DNA of 64,000 bases from Atherix ibis (taxonomy: Eukaryota > Arthropoda > Insecta > Diptera > Athericidae), in contig OY282606.1 of NCBI GenBank assembly GCA_958298945.1, forward strand, positions 29,299,740 through 29,363,739. The letters are read 5' to 3'. Positions 11,346 to 23,589 of the stretch are shown piece after piece. The translations under genes were made by a program, and so were the position numbers. Numbering within the stretch: position 1 is the first letter of the stretch; the number at the start of each line of letters is the position of its first letter. The notes under the pieces were generated by a model, which searched no databases, was not told the origin of the DNA, and saw only the letters and a list, made by a program, of their open reading frames with translations.

Positions 11346-12685
11346 CTAAAATTAATTTCTTACAAAAAAATCACAATATCTTTTTTCTTTTCCTCCGCAT
11401 CTAGTATATTGTAGATATTATACTATCGCGTTTATAACAAAATGTAACATTAATACCATACATATTTAAATCCACTTTAATAATTTATTTCTTCGTATAG
11501 GAAAAATCAGTTATTTTCAATAAAAAGACTATCCATCCAATAAAAGAATATATAAAATTTAATTGAAGCACGATTAATTATTATTTATCAACGAATATTA
11601 ACACCGGAAATATTATCGTTCATATCACGTATTCACTTCCATTTTATTTGATTATCCTGACAGTTTGCATAAAATTTTCTGTCTGATTGCGTTCGTGTTT
11701 ATTTATTTTTACAAACAGGAAATTTTTTTTAAAAATCGTATAATATATATTTTTTTCAACAGTAAAAAGTTTTCTTTTTATAAATTGATTAGTAAACTTA
11801 CAAATAAATAGGATGAGAATGACTATAGAGATAAATTTATAACATATACAAATAATCTTCAACTGATATTGCTCGATTCGACAATTTGTTCATGCGATCC
11901 ATAAATTGAAATCCTTCAAAAAATTTTATAATGTAAAAAAATTTCCAATGATTGCAAAAATATTGAAAAATATATATGAAACTTAAAGCTGCCAAAGCTA
12001 AATCCCCATCGATAAGCATTTTCATATACCTTGACATGAGCTAATAAATAGATATATGCTAAAAACATGAATATAGAAAGGTAAAGATTCTTTTGAGATA
12101 TCGATTTCTTTGGTATTTACTCCTTTATTCTTTAAACTTATTTATAAAAATCGTATAATATCTTTAAAAAAAATACTTTTAAGCCAATAAAGGTCTAAGG
12201 AATATTTTCTTCAATATTAATATATAAAACCATTAGAGAACATTGATGGATCCGATGCACTTAGCCATAGCACATTATCATAATAGCCCATAAATCTTAT
12301 GTGATTCGTTTTTTCTTTCTCTGAAAACGTTTTATGATGATAAAAATATTATATAATATTTATAAGAATATTTACATAAAAATATTTACTCAGAATTATT
12401 TTGAAATAACATAATTCCTTATTTGAGAATATCAGAACCTTCTAACTTTTTATTTAATAACCAAGAAGCATTTTAAAGAAGAGAAATACTACTGGTCAAT
12501 CGAATTTGAATGATATGATTTTTTCCCTCGATTTTCCATGATTACATGAAAATAATTCCAATGATTTACTTTTATTATATTTCCGGATATATTCTACTTA
12601 TTTTATAATGAAAATAGTTTCTTTTTTATCATTGACTATGTAATAGAATCAGTATTCAATTTAGAGCCTTTTTTTAATAGATATA
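11346..12685. other. AT-rich intergenic sequence
   Basis: No gene or mobile element recognised. Composition is strongly AT-biased and the open stretches look random. Confidence 0.55.
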
Positions 12686-12800
12686 CAAGGGTAGTCTGAT
12701 AAGTAAGCGATAAATGAAACAAGTAATAAATTTACTCAACAAAAATTGATTTATATTTCAACATAGTAGTAGTGTACCTTGACACACTTTTGAGTAGAAA
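12686..12800 (-). mobile_element. Terminal fragment of the short-mariner family
   Basis: A single terminus (GTAGTCTGATAAGTAAGCGATA from near 12691) preceded by TA at 12684-12685 matches the termini of the elements at 4878 and 46026. Reading inward on the minus strand it encodes the transposase C-terminus (KCVKVHYYYVEI then stop), so it is a 3' end. The rest of the element is missing and jockey-like sequence follows directly. Confidence 0.7.
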
Positions 12801-13545
12801 GTCAAGCTTTAAGCTTACTTTGGAAACTCAAAAGGCTTCTTTCTTCTACGTATTTTCTAGTCCTAAGATCAACTCTTTCCAACTGACACTTCCAAGTAAA
12901 CGAATCCAACGAACTCTCCAATATCTCTCTGATAGTGGCTGGTATTCCACAGGATAGTATGTTTGGACCCATTTTCTACAACATTTATACAACCAACATC
13001 CCAATCTATCCCAATACCTTTTTTGCTATACACGCCGATGGTACGATCAGCCTTGCATCTATCCAAAATCCCCAACATGCTTCCGAAGTTATCCAATCCC
13101 AAATCCAATCCCAAAAAACTGGTTTACCAGGTGGAGAATAAAAATTAATAAACGTAAATATACTCGTGTAACTTTTACTCTCCTCTATGAACCATGTCCA
13201 CCCATATACTTTAATGGCAGTGCCATAACACAACACACCAAAGTTCGTTACTTATGACTAAGCTAACACAAACGCCTAATATGGAACCCATACACATGAC
13301 TTAATAATAAGTACTTTCACACAATGCTTTACTGAAACCCATCTGGACTTACGAACTAGAACTCTGAGGCTCTATTTAGCCGTCCAATTTCGGTCGAGTT
13401 CATTCCCTTCAATAAAAAATACTCCATACAATTGTAGACGCTCCCTTTTATGTTCGCAATAATGTTATTCATCGTGATCTTGAAGTCCCATTTGTTTTTG
13501 ATGTGCCTGTGTATTGTTATAAAAAGCTATATTATCGACTTAACT
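12801..13545 (+). mobile_element. Jockey-like RT relic
   Basis: A plus-strand copy closely related to the one at 570-1200. It reads IVAGIPQDSMFGPIFYNIYT near 12930-12990, AIHADGTISLAS near 13026-13060 in place of YADD, then the WRIKINKRK segment after a frameshift. It continues through the C-terminal region to about 13540, where VIHRDLEVPFVFDVP-like sequence is visible. It abuts the family-3 mariner at 13546. Confidence 0.8.
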
Positions 13546-14070
13546 TTTGAAATGGAGATGGTCGCGTGAGAGGCAGTATTGTCATGGTGACGCATCCAAG
13601 CATCTGAATTTCCTAACTGATGCGAAGAAGCCCTTTTTCTGTGCTTTTGAAGAACTTCTTTATAAAAATATTGTTGGCAGTTTGTTCTGTAGGTTGTTTT
13701 CCCCAATTTTTATCAGTTTTTGATGTTGAGCTTTTTTCTAGTCGAGATTCGTCTTCTACTATTTCTAGGCCCTACCGAAAAACTTCTGCTCTTAAAGAGG
13801 GAAGTTCCACATGATCTTTTTATAAATTTTCTTTAGTCTGATGGATTCACCGATTTTAATATAAAATTTCATGTTACTTAAGCCCATATGGACTTACGGA
13901 TTCGAAAATATAACTTTACTTATCAGGCTCTATTGGGTCATATAGTAATTGAAGGAAGTTGAAATTTGTTCAGCATACCAAGGAGGAGAAAGGTTCAAGC
14001 CAAGCTATGTGGAAACAGAGTGCGCGATATTGCCAGATTATTCTAAGTTTCTAAGCTCACAGCTTGAATT
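13546..14070 (-). mobile_element. Family-3 mariner relic (unoccupied-site copy)
   Basis: A minus-strand relic closely matching 1690-1902 plus 3204-3545, but lacking the 1.3 kb mariner found there. WMRHHDNTASHATIS near 13560-13600 marks the catalytic HDN block, and the rest of the C-terminal half is missing. Because it retains the uninterrupted sequence around 13765-13780, it serves as an empty-site comparison for the insertion at 1903. Confidence 0.75.
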
Positions 14071-14960
14071 TAATTTGCAAAGGTGGGATTTTTTAAGCAT
14101 ATTTTTCTTAATATTTTCACAGACTTCTGGTGCAATTTCAGCAATTTCGTTTCGCATGTTATCCTTAAGCACCGAGGTTGTGGTTGGTTTGTTAGAGTAT
14201 ACCTTTTACTTCAAGTATCGCTATACAAACAAAATTGGGATAGTTCAAATCCAGGGATCGTGGGTGCCAGTGGAAATTTGTTATTATTCGCCCAAAAAAA
14301 TGTTCTCTTAAAATTTGCATCATAGTACGTTGGAACCACATATTCTGTAGGCCTAATTGATCCAATTCGGGCAGAAGAAAGTTATCCAACATATCCCGAT
14401 AGCGGTCACCAATAACTGTTACAGCATTGCCTCAAGGATACTCAAAGAAATATGGCTCAATGATGCCACCGGACCAAATGTCGTACCATACAGTTTAGTG
14501 GTCTTTAGTGTATCAGTTGAGGGTTTTCAGTGCCCCGATAGCGGCTATTCTGTTTATTAACAAAGTTAGCCAAGTTGAAATATGCTTCATCGCTTATAAT
14601 GATTTTTTGCCAAAAATTGTGGTCTTCTATATCTTTCAGAGAATTTTTAACAAACATGATAGAGATATTATCCCAATTCTTGTGCACAGCTTCGATGAGA
14701 GGTACCCGAACATTCAGCAATAATCTGCCTCAGTGCATCAATCTTCTTTAAGGTGTAAATTAGCTTAATTATTACTCAGTCTTCGCTTTATCTTCCAGTG
14801 TATGGATATTTTCCAAAATTATTTATTATACGCTGAATGTTTCACTTGCTTGGCATATGATTAACACCAAAAAAAGTCACGTAATTCTCAATTGAATAAT
14901 TATTTAAATAAAATATTTTAATAATTTAAACTTGTTGTTGCAAAATTAAATACTTTATAA
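14071..14960 (-). mobile_element. DD41D transposon relic
   Basis: A minus-strand transposase relic. FWQKIIISDEAYFNLANF with NKQNSRYRGTENPQ lies at about 14508-14630 and carries the first catalytic Asp. A degraded GGIIEPYFFEYP block follows, then MWFQRTMMQILREHFFGR near 14300, where the second catalytic Asp of the QQDGA motif is lost. The layout and wording match the copy at 39863-40808, which retains both termini. Confidence 0.75.
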
Positions 14961-15017
14961 TATATTATTATCGACCATTTTCTATGATTGTATAATAACA
15001 ATACGTGTAGATAAATA

Positions 15018-16267
15018 CCCGGTGTATAAACTTAAATCCTTGAGTGAGCGTATTAAGCTACTATGGGCACGCCATACTTTTTTTTATGAGTTTGACATCT
15101 GTCAACATTAATCAGTGTACATTATCAGCAATTTCGTACAAAAACATACATTTTTCCTTTGGTAATCATGTTTAGTTTTGTGCCAGAAAAAGAGCATATG
15201 CGGGAAACTCTGCTTTTCTGCTTCAATTTGAAGAAATTGGCTGCCGAATCGCATTGAATGCTTATAAAGGCCTATGGTGACAGTGCTTTATTGGAAACAA
15301 TATGCCAAGATTGGTTTTGTCTGTTCAAAGACGGCAATTTTGACTTATGAGACAAGAAGCGTGAAAATCGGCCTAGGAAGGTTGAGGACCATCAATTGCA
15401 GGCTCTTTTGGACGAAGACCAAAAAATCGCAAAAACTGCTTCCGAAGAAATTGGGTGTTACTCAACCAGCCATTTCCATGCACCTACGTGTCATGGGGAA
15501 GATTGAAAAGATCGGAAAATGGGTGCCGCATGAATTGAACGATAGGCAGATGGAGCGACGCAAAACACATGCGAAATCTTGCTCGCCAGACAAAAAAGAA
15601 AGTCGTTCCTGCATCGGATTGTGAAAAGTGGACATATTTCGAGAATTCTAAACGCAAGAAATCGTGGGTTGATCCCGGCCAACCATCAACATCTTTGCCA
15701 AGACCAAATCGCTTCGGACGGAAGACGATGCTGTGCGTTTGGTGGGATCAGCAGGGTATTGTCTACTATGAGCTGTTGAAACCTGGTGAAACTGTCAATG
15801 CCGACCGCTACCACCAACAACTGATTAAATTGCACCATTCTCTGTGTGAAAAAAGGACAGATTATCAACGAAGACATGACAAGCTGATTTTCCTCCACGA
15901 TAAAGCACCATCGCACACGTCAAAAATGATCCAAAACTACTTGGAGACACTCAACTGGGAGGTGCTACCCCACCCCGCTTATTTACCAGACCTAGTCCCT
16001 TCCGACTACCATGTGTTTTCGTCGATGGGCCACGCGCTCGCTGAGCAGCACTTCGATTCTTACGAAGACGTCCGAAAATATCTTGATGAGTGGTTTGCCT
16101 CGAAAGAGAAAGAATTTTTTTGGCGTGGTATCCACAAATTGCTCAAGAGATGGAAAAAATGTGTAACTAGCGAGGGTAAGTACATTGAATAAATTTGTTT
16201 TTGCTTTCTATGAAAAAAACATGTGTTTTTTTACTAAAAATCAGCGGATTTAAGCTTATACACCTGG
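15018..16267 (+). mobile_element. Full-length Mos1-like mariner, TA-flanked
   Basis: A 1250 bp element bounded by inverted termini: left CCCGGTGTATAAACTTAAAT at 15018, right the reverse complement of CCAGGTGTATAAGCTTAAAT ending at 16267. It is flanked by TA at 15016-15017 and 16268-16269. It contains one transposase pseudogene. The terminus start (CCAGGTGTA) and the protein both place it near Mos1 in the mauritiana group. Confidence 0.92.
15168..16192 (+). pseudogene. Mos1-like mariner transposase, inactivated
   Basis: The ATG at 15168 begins MFSFVPEKEHMRETLLFCF. Two in-frame stops interrupt the N-terminal domain (after LAAESH and after GNFDL). Frameshifts lie near 15440, 15570 and 15625. 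The last coincides with a loss of about 10 bp that removes TGDE, and with it the first catalytic Asp, from the HRIVTGDEKW segment. Downstream the frame is open to 16192: LCVWWDQQGIVYYELLKPGE, FLHDKAPSH (second Asp present, but Asn changed to Lys) and VPSDYHVF (third Asp). Dead, but only moderately diverged. Confidence 0.9.
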
Positions 16268-16269
16268 TA

Positions 16270-18390
16270 TTATTCAAACTAAAATGGTGGCCAAATAAAA
16301 TCGACCTGCAACAAAAAAAGCACCCTGTAGTTGCACTACAGTGCCATTTTGGTAGCCAGGAAACACACTCCCCATATCCAAAAACTCCTATATACAAATT
16401 GTCATGATAATCCGTTGGACTATTTAGGAGTATATAGGGAACATATAGACAGACAATAATTTATATTTATCTATCGTACAATATATTATATAGATCATTA
16501 AAGACGAATTTTTAAAAGTTCGAAATATAAAAATTTAACACAGTATAGAGAATAGAATGTCATTTAGAGTGTAATCTAGGAATTTAAAACGAATTATAAG
16601 TTAAATGGCCGCCGATTATATGTATTATTATTGATGGAATTTTAAATCCTTTTATTAAAGCTCATACAGAGAATGCACAATATTACTAGTAAACATTTAT
16701 AATAATTTGCCAAAAATCATAAATCATTTTATACTGATTCATACACTAAGTATTAGCATTAGAGACCTAAGTAGGACGATGTGTTTGTCTAATGCGTATC
16801 CTTAATAGAAAATATAAAGTGCATACTTTTACGAAAAAATCAAATTATTAGTTATGTGTAGAAAGAAGAAAATGTTCACACTTTGTTGACTTTATGTTTA
16901 ACATTGAATATGAGTATATCCTTCAGTCCTTATACATTATAGGAGAATGTGTTCTTGAATATAGTGTTTATCTGATATTATTCTGACAATGATAAAGAAA
17001 TATTGAAATAAATAGACAGAAAAGATATGGATTGCTATGATTTATTAATATTAAATTTTTTTTCCTCCAACATTCTTATCATAAATAGTACCATTTATAA
17101 AAGTGAACATATTCGATTGATGTTCTCGGAATTTTCGTTGAATTATTCATTTTCATATTAAATTTATGGTGTTGATTGCATGAAGGACGACTACTCACAT
17201 TATAGGTTGTTGGCAATATATTTAATAATTGTAAAAGTTTCGGAGATATAAGAAAATACTTAATTTGCAATGAGTTTGTTGTCAATATATTTTAAGCTAA
17301 TCGACTGAAAGAAATTCTTAAAAATGAAAATAAAAATCCATATTAAAAATTTATTATTTTAGCAGAATAGACTAGAAACAATTTTTCTTTCTGTAATTAT
17401 TACTTGTGGTCTATTTAGATCATATCAAATATTTCTTATCCATTGATTTATTTAAAGGATATTTTCGTATACGTCTGTCGATAAAAATATAATAAAATTT
17501 TTATTAGAATTTAAAATTTATAATTAAAATATTTTTCATAACTTAAAATTTCATATTACAAAATTGTTGCCAGATTAGCCATAATGAATTTATTTTCTTA
17601 TTATTTTATTACTGGCGCATATTATGGAGAATGATGGAGAATAATAATGAAATTAATTCCTTTTTTATGATAAATTTCTTCTTGTAAAAATCTAATTAAC
17701 TATTGTAACAAATGTTTTTTTTTTCAAAATAGAATATATAAAAATTGAAACTAGTAGAATAAGACATCCAAAAAAGGAACCAAATTCCATTGGGAACTTG
17801 TAAAATGTTTTTTTGGTAAAACCACATTTATGATTAAGTTTGATAATTAAAATGTTCATTTTGGATAGTTTCATGATTCAGATTTACTGGTAATAAATTC
17901 TTTTAATTAATTTTATTTTATATTCTTTTTACAATACAAAAATACAATATTTACAGTATTGTAAATATAATATATGTGTTGTCACATAAACAGTATGTTC
18001 TGAAAATATTTAAAAAAAAAAAACGTTTGGATTGTAATGAAAATTGTTTAGTTTGTTTATCAAAATCGTGTAAATAGACTTGGAAATTATTTAAAATAGG
18101 CGCTTCCGGCCTTATAGTAAATGTCTGCCTTTTGGATGATCCGGATTAATTTCATTGATTGCTATTTAATTGTACCCGGGCGGTTAGTTCAAATATTCCT
18201 TTTTTATGTGTTCCGAAATTATCACTTCTTGACATCATTGGTCCGTAGAATTTTCATTAAAGTGTATGCAGTGTATGACGCACCATATTGAAAGCACATC
18301 CCATCATTTTGAAATCACATGTCCTTTTGTTGGACCCATATCCCCGGAAAGGGGGTTACTTTTAGGTTAATGATCCCGCTATAAGATCTA
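16270..18390. other. Mostly AT-rich; unassigned sequence at the right end
   Basis: No gene was recognised with confidence. A minus-strand stretch at 17079-17285 has a hydrophilic, less biased translation (TTYNVSSRPSCNQHHKF) that could be a fragment of an exon, but I see no convincing splice acceptor. From about 18090 to 18390 the sequence is less AT-rich and forms the left flank of the mariner at 18391. It may belong to an element I do not recognise. Confidence 0.4.
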
Positions 18391-19252
18391 CGAGGTCTGT
18401 TCAAAAAGTATCGCGAATTTTGAATTTCCGCGGTTTACGTATATTCGATTTTCGATTTTTTGTGGCCTTATGTAGGTACTCATGTCTCTCACTTATGCCG
18501 ACAAGTTCGGCCATTTTAAATGTTCAGTTAATTTTGGACGTGTTTTGGCTCGTCTTCGATCTTTACCCATTCCAAAAAATGGATCAAAGAATCTATTTCG
18601 GGAACAAGAAAAAGTCACATGGGGCCAGATCTGGGGAACACGGTAGCTGCGGCATTATTAGTTGGTTGTTTTTGACCAAAAATTCGCGTACAAACAACGA
18701 TGCGTGAGCAGGCGCGTTATCATGGTGCAAAAGCCAATTTTTGTTCTTCCACAAATCCGGACGTTTCTGGTGGATTGCTTCGCGTAACCTGCGTATAACT
18801 GGCAGGTAATATTCCTTATTGACCGTTCTACCCTGTGGCAAGAACTCATGATGCACCATGCCCCTGCAATCGAAGAAAACTGTAAGCAAAGCCTTCACTT
18901 TCCACCGAACTTGGCGCGCTTTTTTCGGTCTTGGCTCATGTGGGAGCTTTCATTGGGTTGATTTAGTTATGACCCTCTAGAGCAAATCGCGGGCAGAGTC
19001 CAACAGAGTTATGACTCTCTGGGTTGTCGCGGGCAGAGTCCAACAGTTCCTTAGCAATGTTAATGCGATGCTGTTTTTGGTCGAAATTTAGCAAAAATTG
19101 AAGACGAGCCAAAATACGTGCAAGCAAAGCAGCTGTCCAAAATTAACTAAATATTCCAAATGGTCGAACTTATCGGCATAAATGAGAAACATGAGTACCA
19201 ACATAACGCCACAAAAAAATCGAAAATCGAAATACTTTTTGAACAGACATCG
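18391..19252 (-). mobile_element. Rearranged mariner derivative with two 5' ends
   Basis: 862 bp, flanked by TA (18389-18390 and 19253-19254). Both termini carry the sequence GTCTGTTCAAAAAGTAT and both continue inward with the 5' untranslated region of the full element at 44699. The left arm also includes the start of the transposase (ATGGATCAAAGAATC near 18580-18594). Between the arms, on the minus strand at about 18898-18595, lies the middle of the transposase from LTVFFDCRGMVHHEFLP through LLHHDNAPAH to APCDFFLFPK. The normal 3' end is absent. A short tandem duplication lies near 18970-19045. A second copy with the same arm/transposase junction lies at 58023. Confidence 0.85.
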
Positions 19253-19254
19253 TA

Positions 19255-19560
19255 TATCAGAAGTGGCATACGGGTCTAGGCGAACCCGCGTCACTTGATT
19301 TGACCTAGCAATGCCAGAAAATTACAAGTTTCCTCTCCAGGTACTCTTAAAAGAAGAACTGACGGTGGTCAGAGTAGCGAGAGGAGCGGTCTATAGGTTG
19401 AGATTGCACACCATTGGAATTGACGGATTTAAAACGGGATGTTTGAAAAAAGATGTTTAAAAATACCATTTACCGTAGAGAGAACTGATATGGTTCAAGA
19501 AGAGCCTCGAAAAAGAGGAAACCAGATTGAGTATACCTTGCATTTGGATTGTAGCTAGCT
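19255..19560. other. Unassigned, less AT-rich sequence
   Basis: GC content is higher than in the surroundings, but neither strand gives a translation I recognise. It is the right flank of the mariner at 18391 and may belong, with 18090-18390, to the sequence that element interrupted. Confidence 0.35.
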
Positions 19561-21550
19561 GGGTTGCTGTTGGGTGATAGAGATGCGTGCAACCACCTGG
19601 TACTAGTCAGCTGAGCTAGCGAAATCCGTTCTTGGACAGGTCTGTTTGTACGTTGATTGGGTATATCTCAACTCATACCTCCGTAGGCGACTCCTGCTTT
19701 TATGTTTAACGACAGATAAGCGGCCTTAAATAACACTACAATACTGTTGGAACCACATTTCATCCTGCTGCAACCACATGTCGTCCTGTTAAAATAGAGC
19801 TACATGTCATCGCACCGTAAGGGTCGTTGCATTACCAGGAGAGTCCACATAGAAATACAGATCAATAACACCTCCGGCCCAAACACCCCACTACACAGGT
19901 AATTAACGGGAGTGTACAGGTCGTTTGTGAATTACTTGTGAATTTTCATGTTCGCAGAAGTAACTATTTTGCTGATTAATGAAGCCACTTGAGTTATAAT
20001 ACGCTTCGTTACTCAATATCAATTACATGTTAAAATCAAGATCTTGTCTATGGAGCACTATAACATTTTCTATCTAATGTTGGCAACGCATTTGACCTTC
20101 GGGCTGAAGTTTCTGTAGCATCTGCATTTTGTACGGGTATAAATGCAAATTTTTATACTATTGGGTGTAAGGGAAAGTTCTGTCATTTTTGAACACTTGA
20201 ACTTGTATGTGTTGTCGATTCTTAGCGAGAATTCTGATTCGTCGGAAATCAATTTAAACCGTTAGATTACTGTGTGATAAAAAAACATATTTTTTCGTAT
20301 TTTTGTCAGTTTTTTTTAAACTTGTAAAACAGTCAACATGTGTGAAGAAAAAGTACACTTAAGACATTGTATGTTGTATGAGTTCCAAAACGGGAACAAC
20401 GCGATGCAGAGTAGGCAACAAACAAAAACTTGTGTGGCATGTTTGGAGAAGACGCAGTAATAGCTCGAACATGTCAGAGATGGATTCCAAAATTTCGTTC
20501 GGGTAATTTTTCTTTGAAAGATGAACCCAGATCAGGAAGGCCATCCATCAGATGTCAATGACGAAGTGCTACGCAGTATGATCAGGACAAATCCCATGTT
20601 AAATTTCACAGAAGTGGCCTTCAAGCTTGAAATTCATCAGACTACTACTTTAGAGCACATTAAAAGGGTTGGTTTTGTGTCCAAACTCTCTGTATGGGTG
20701 CCACACGAATTAAGCGAAAAAAATTTAATGGAGCGAATTTCAATATATTCTTCAAATCTTGCTCGTCACAAAAAGGTACTGTTCTTGGACCGCTAGGTGA
20801 CTGGCGATGAAAAGTGGATAGTTTATAAACATGTGGTAAGAAAAATGGCATATGTTTACAAAGGGGAGACACCACCGACCACATCCAAAGCTGGCGTGCA
20901 TCGACAGAAATTATGTTGTGTTGTTGGTGGGATTGGAGGGTTATTGTCCACTAAAGAAAATTATACGGTCGATGCTGATCGTTTCTATTCGCAACTTGAT
21001 TTTTTGAATAAAGAAATTCAACGTGTAAACGTCCATATTTGGCCAACAGAAAGGGTGTAATTATTTACCATGACAACGCTAGAACGCACGTGGCCAGAAT
21101 AACCGTACAAAAAATTGCAGTGTTGGATTGGGAAACTCTACCTCAGCCAGCATATTCTTCAAGTATTGCATCATCTGACTATCATCTGTTCAGATCGCTG
21201 CAAAACTTTCTTGATGGAAATAAATATATAAATTGTGAGGGTGAAGACTTCATTTCCAGGGGGTTGGATAAGCTGCCAGAACGCTGACAGATAGTTATAA
21301 CTAATAAAAGAAATTATATTTTGGATTAATTTTTGAATAAAATGTGAAAAAAAATTTAGATAAAAACCTTTAGAAAAAAAACGACAGAACTTTCCCTTAC
21401 ACCCAATAAAAATACCATATAATCGTTTGAGGAAACTTCAATTTTTGTGTATGAGTCCTTATGGAGGCAGTAATACCCGGATTGACGATAAGCAAACTTC
21501 CACTGGAAATGTGTTCATTAAAATTATTTTCTACGTGTATATGATAAACA
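19561..21550 (-). mobile_element. DD41D relic interrupted by a mariner
   Basis: Minus-strand DD41D transposase remnants lie on both sides of the mariner at 20161-21406. To the left, about 20160-19560, are SNEAYYNSSGFINQQNSYF, VWAGGVIDLYFYVDSPGN and a degraded QQDEMWFQQYC. To the right, about 21409-21550, are N-terminal pieces. Both catalytic regions are damaged. No termini were identified. Confidence 0.65.
20161..21406 (+). mobile_element. Mariner with perfect 24-bp TIRs
   Basis: A 1246 bp element with TIRs identical over 24 bp (starting TTGGGTGTAAGGGAAAGTTC at 20161, inverted at 21383-21406), flanked by TA at 20159-20160 and 21407-21408. The transposase starts at ATG 20338 and is broken by frameshifts in the N-terminal domain, a TAG at 20794-20796 just before VTGDEKW, another frameshift near 21040 and an early TGA at 21285. 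Catalytic Asp residues are visible in TGDEKW, IYHDNARTH and ASSDYHLF, with 34 residues between the last two. The sequence is similar to Hsmar1/cecropia-type proteins. Confidence 0.92.
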
Positions 21551-23589
21551 GTAAAACTTGGGGACACCTTATTGATAAATTACTTTAACAAAAACTAATT
21601 GTTTATTTATTGATGCTAACTCTGTAAACTATCAAATATGAACTGGCAGAATGATACCTCTTGAAAATGGAATTAAATTAATATTTATAAGCTTATCATA
21701 AGAACACCCTATATTATATACAATTGTAATAGTTATTATTTATTTTTTAAATTATCCACTAAAATGAGTATCACCATTAATATGTTATATTGTATTAATA
21801 AATTTTTAATTTTTTCTTTTATATCTTATATCTATTTGAAATTTTAGATATAGTATCAAAATGCTTTTTTATTGCGTTTTATTTTTGTTTTCTTAAAAGT
21901 TTTAAAAATTTTACCATCCATATTTTATAAAAATTTAATGAGGAAGATTTTGATTAATATTAAATTTATCAAAATGTCTAATATAGTCGATTGTGTATCG
22001 AAATTTCCCATAGAAATGTATTTGTTGCTGGTACAGAATATTTGCGATTTTAACCGAAGTTTTGATATCCTTAAATTATAAAGTTTCATACAGATGCTCA
22101 TGCATATTTTATTCTCTAAACCTAATTTGATTGATAATACCACCAGAGTCCTATTAATCATATAAAATTATCTAATCAATTTAACATAAATCTGTTTAAG
22201 AATATATGCTTTGAGCAATTAAGGATCATTTAAAGAATATTTTCATCGTTATAACTTGTTAAGAAAATTTTATTAGTTCATTAAAAAGAGATGAAAAGCT
22301 TTTGAATGGAATATTTTGATTTATAGAATTACTATTATATATGTTACATAGTTTTACTTTTAGATATTAATTTCATTTAATTTAAGTATATAAAAATTAC
22401 TTACTAAGCAAAAATATACATCTAATAGATATCATGAAAATTAATACCGTTCAGAAAGCAAATTCCTTCTTATTATATCTATTTTAAATAAATATAGAAA
22501 TTAATTGATTCTATATCCTTTCTTTAATACTAATTAATACTTTTTACTCTCGCCTAATTTCATATTATTAATATTAATTATATGAAAATATGTTTATATG
22601 TAGATGGTTTTCTTTCCATACGAGTACTAATGTAAAAAGCTAATAACAATTAAATAAGATTATATGGGAAATTTTTTCGAATATTTATATATAATATACA
22701 ATATAGAAAAGTAGTGGAGGTAGAGGATACTGGTATGCTTTCAAACTGTCAGAAATCCCCTTCGTTTTTTTTTCCATAGTAGATATTTTCCAATAAATTT
22801 TATACCTTCAAGCTATCATTTAATTTCACTTATAATTATAATTACAATTAATTACTTGATATTATAATAGTATCAAAAAAAATTTTCTAAACTCATTAAG
22901 TCAATAAATACTGTTCAGAAGGAATTTATAAACTATGTAAAAATGGACTTTAGAAGAAAAACTTTCGTGGTAGTAGAACTTTTTCCAGAAATCGTTTTCT
23001 ACGTCTGTTTTATTTCCAATTTTTTTTTCATATTCAAGTTAACAGACTTTTCATTTCTCTATCGTTTTTAGATAAAGACAAGAAAAAGTTAACATAAAAG
23101 TTCTATGTATCTATGTTAATCCATGCAACATTCACATGAGTTCTTTGGAAAATTAATTTGATTATTGAAAAAGTACTTGATATTCAAGACAAATACGCAT
23201 TCTTTTAAAACATTGAAGAAATTATAAAAGAAATTTAAAAGAAATGACAAAAAAAAATTCTTCAACAGAATATTCACCTTATGTGCTTTAATTTAAAGTG
23301 ACTGGGACATTTGTGTCTAGAACGCAGTAATATTGAGTTCAAAATGAACTAATAACATAGTTTGGAATGGCCACAAAAAATTAACCTGGTTTCAACGAAA
23401 ATTTTAAAATGTTTTTAAATTGAATAAAAATACGATGCAGATAACTAATGGGACTGAGAGCGATTTGGCAATACTAAGGACTTCTTTTTCGCATAGCTTA
23501 TATGTAAATCCCCTGCTAGAAACGATGTGTAAGTTTCAACTTCGTGCAATTGAAGATAATAAATAAATGGATTAAGCAACAAGCCATTT
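21551..23589. other. AT-rich intergenic sequence
   Basis: No gene recognised. Two overlapping open stretches at 21872-22161 on opposite strands give random-looking translations. Downstream exons of the GPCR at 24152 could lie in this direction, but I found no transmembrane-coding exon here. Confidence 0.5.

Noticed and set aside
17692..17874. Minus-strand stretch with one possible membrane helix, considered as a GPCR exon
   Set aside because: The hydrophobic run is Ile/Phe/Leu-rich as expected from AT-rich DNA and lacks class A motifs or good splice sites.
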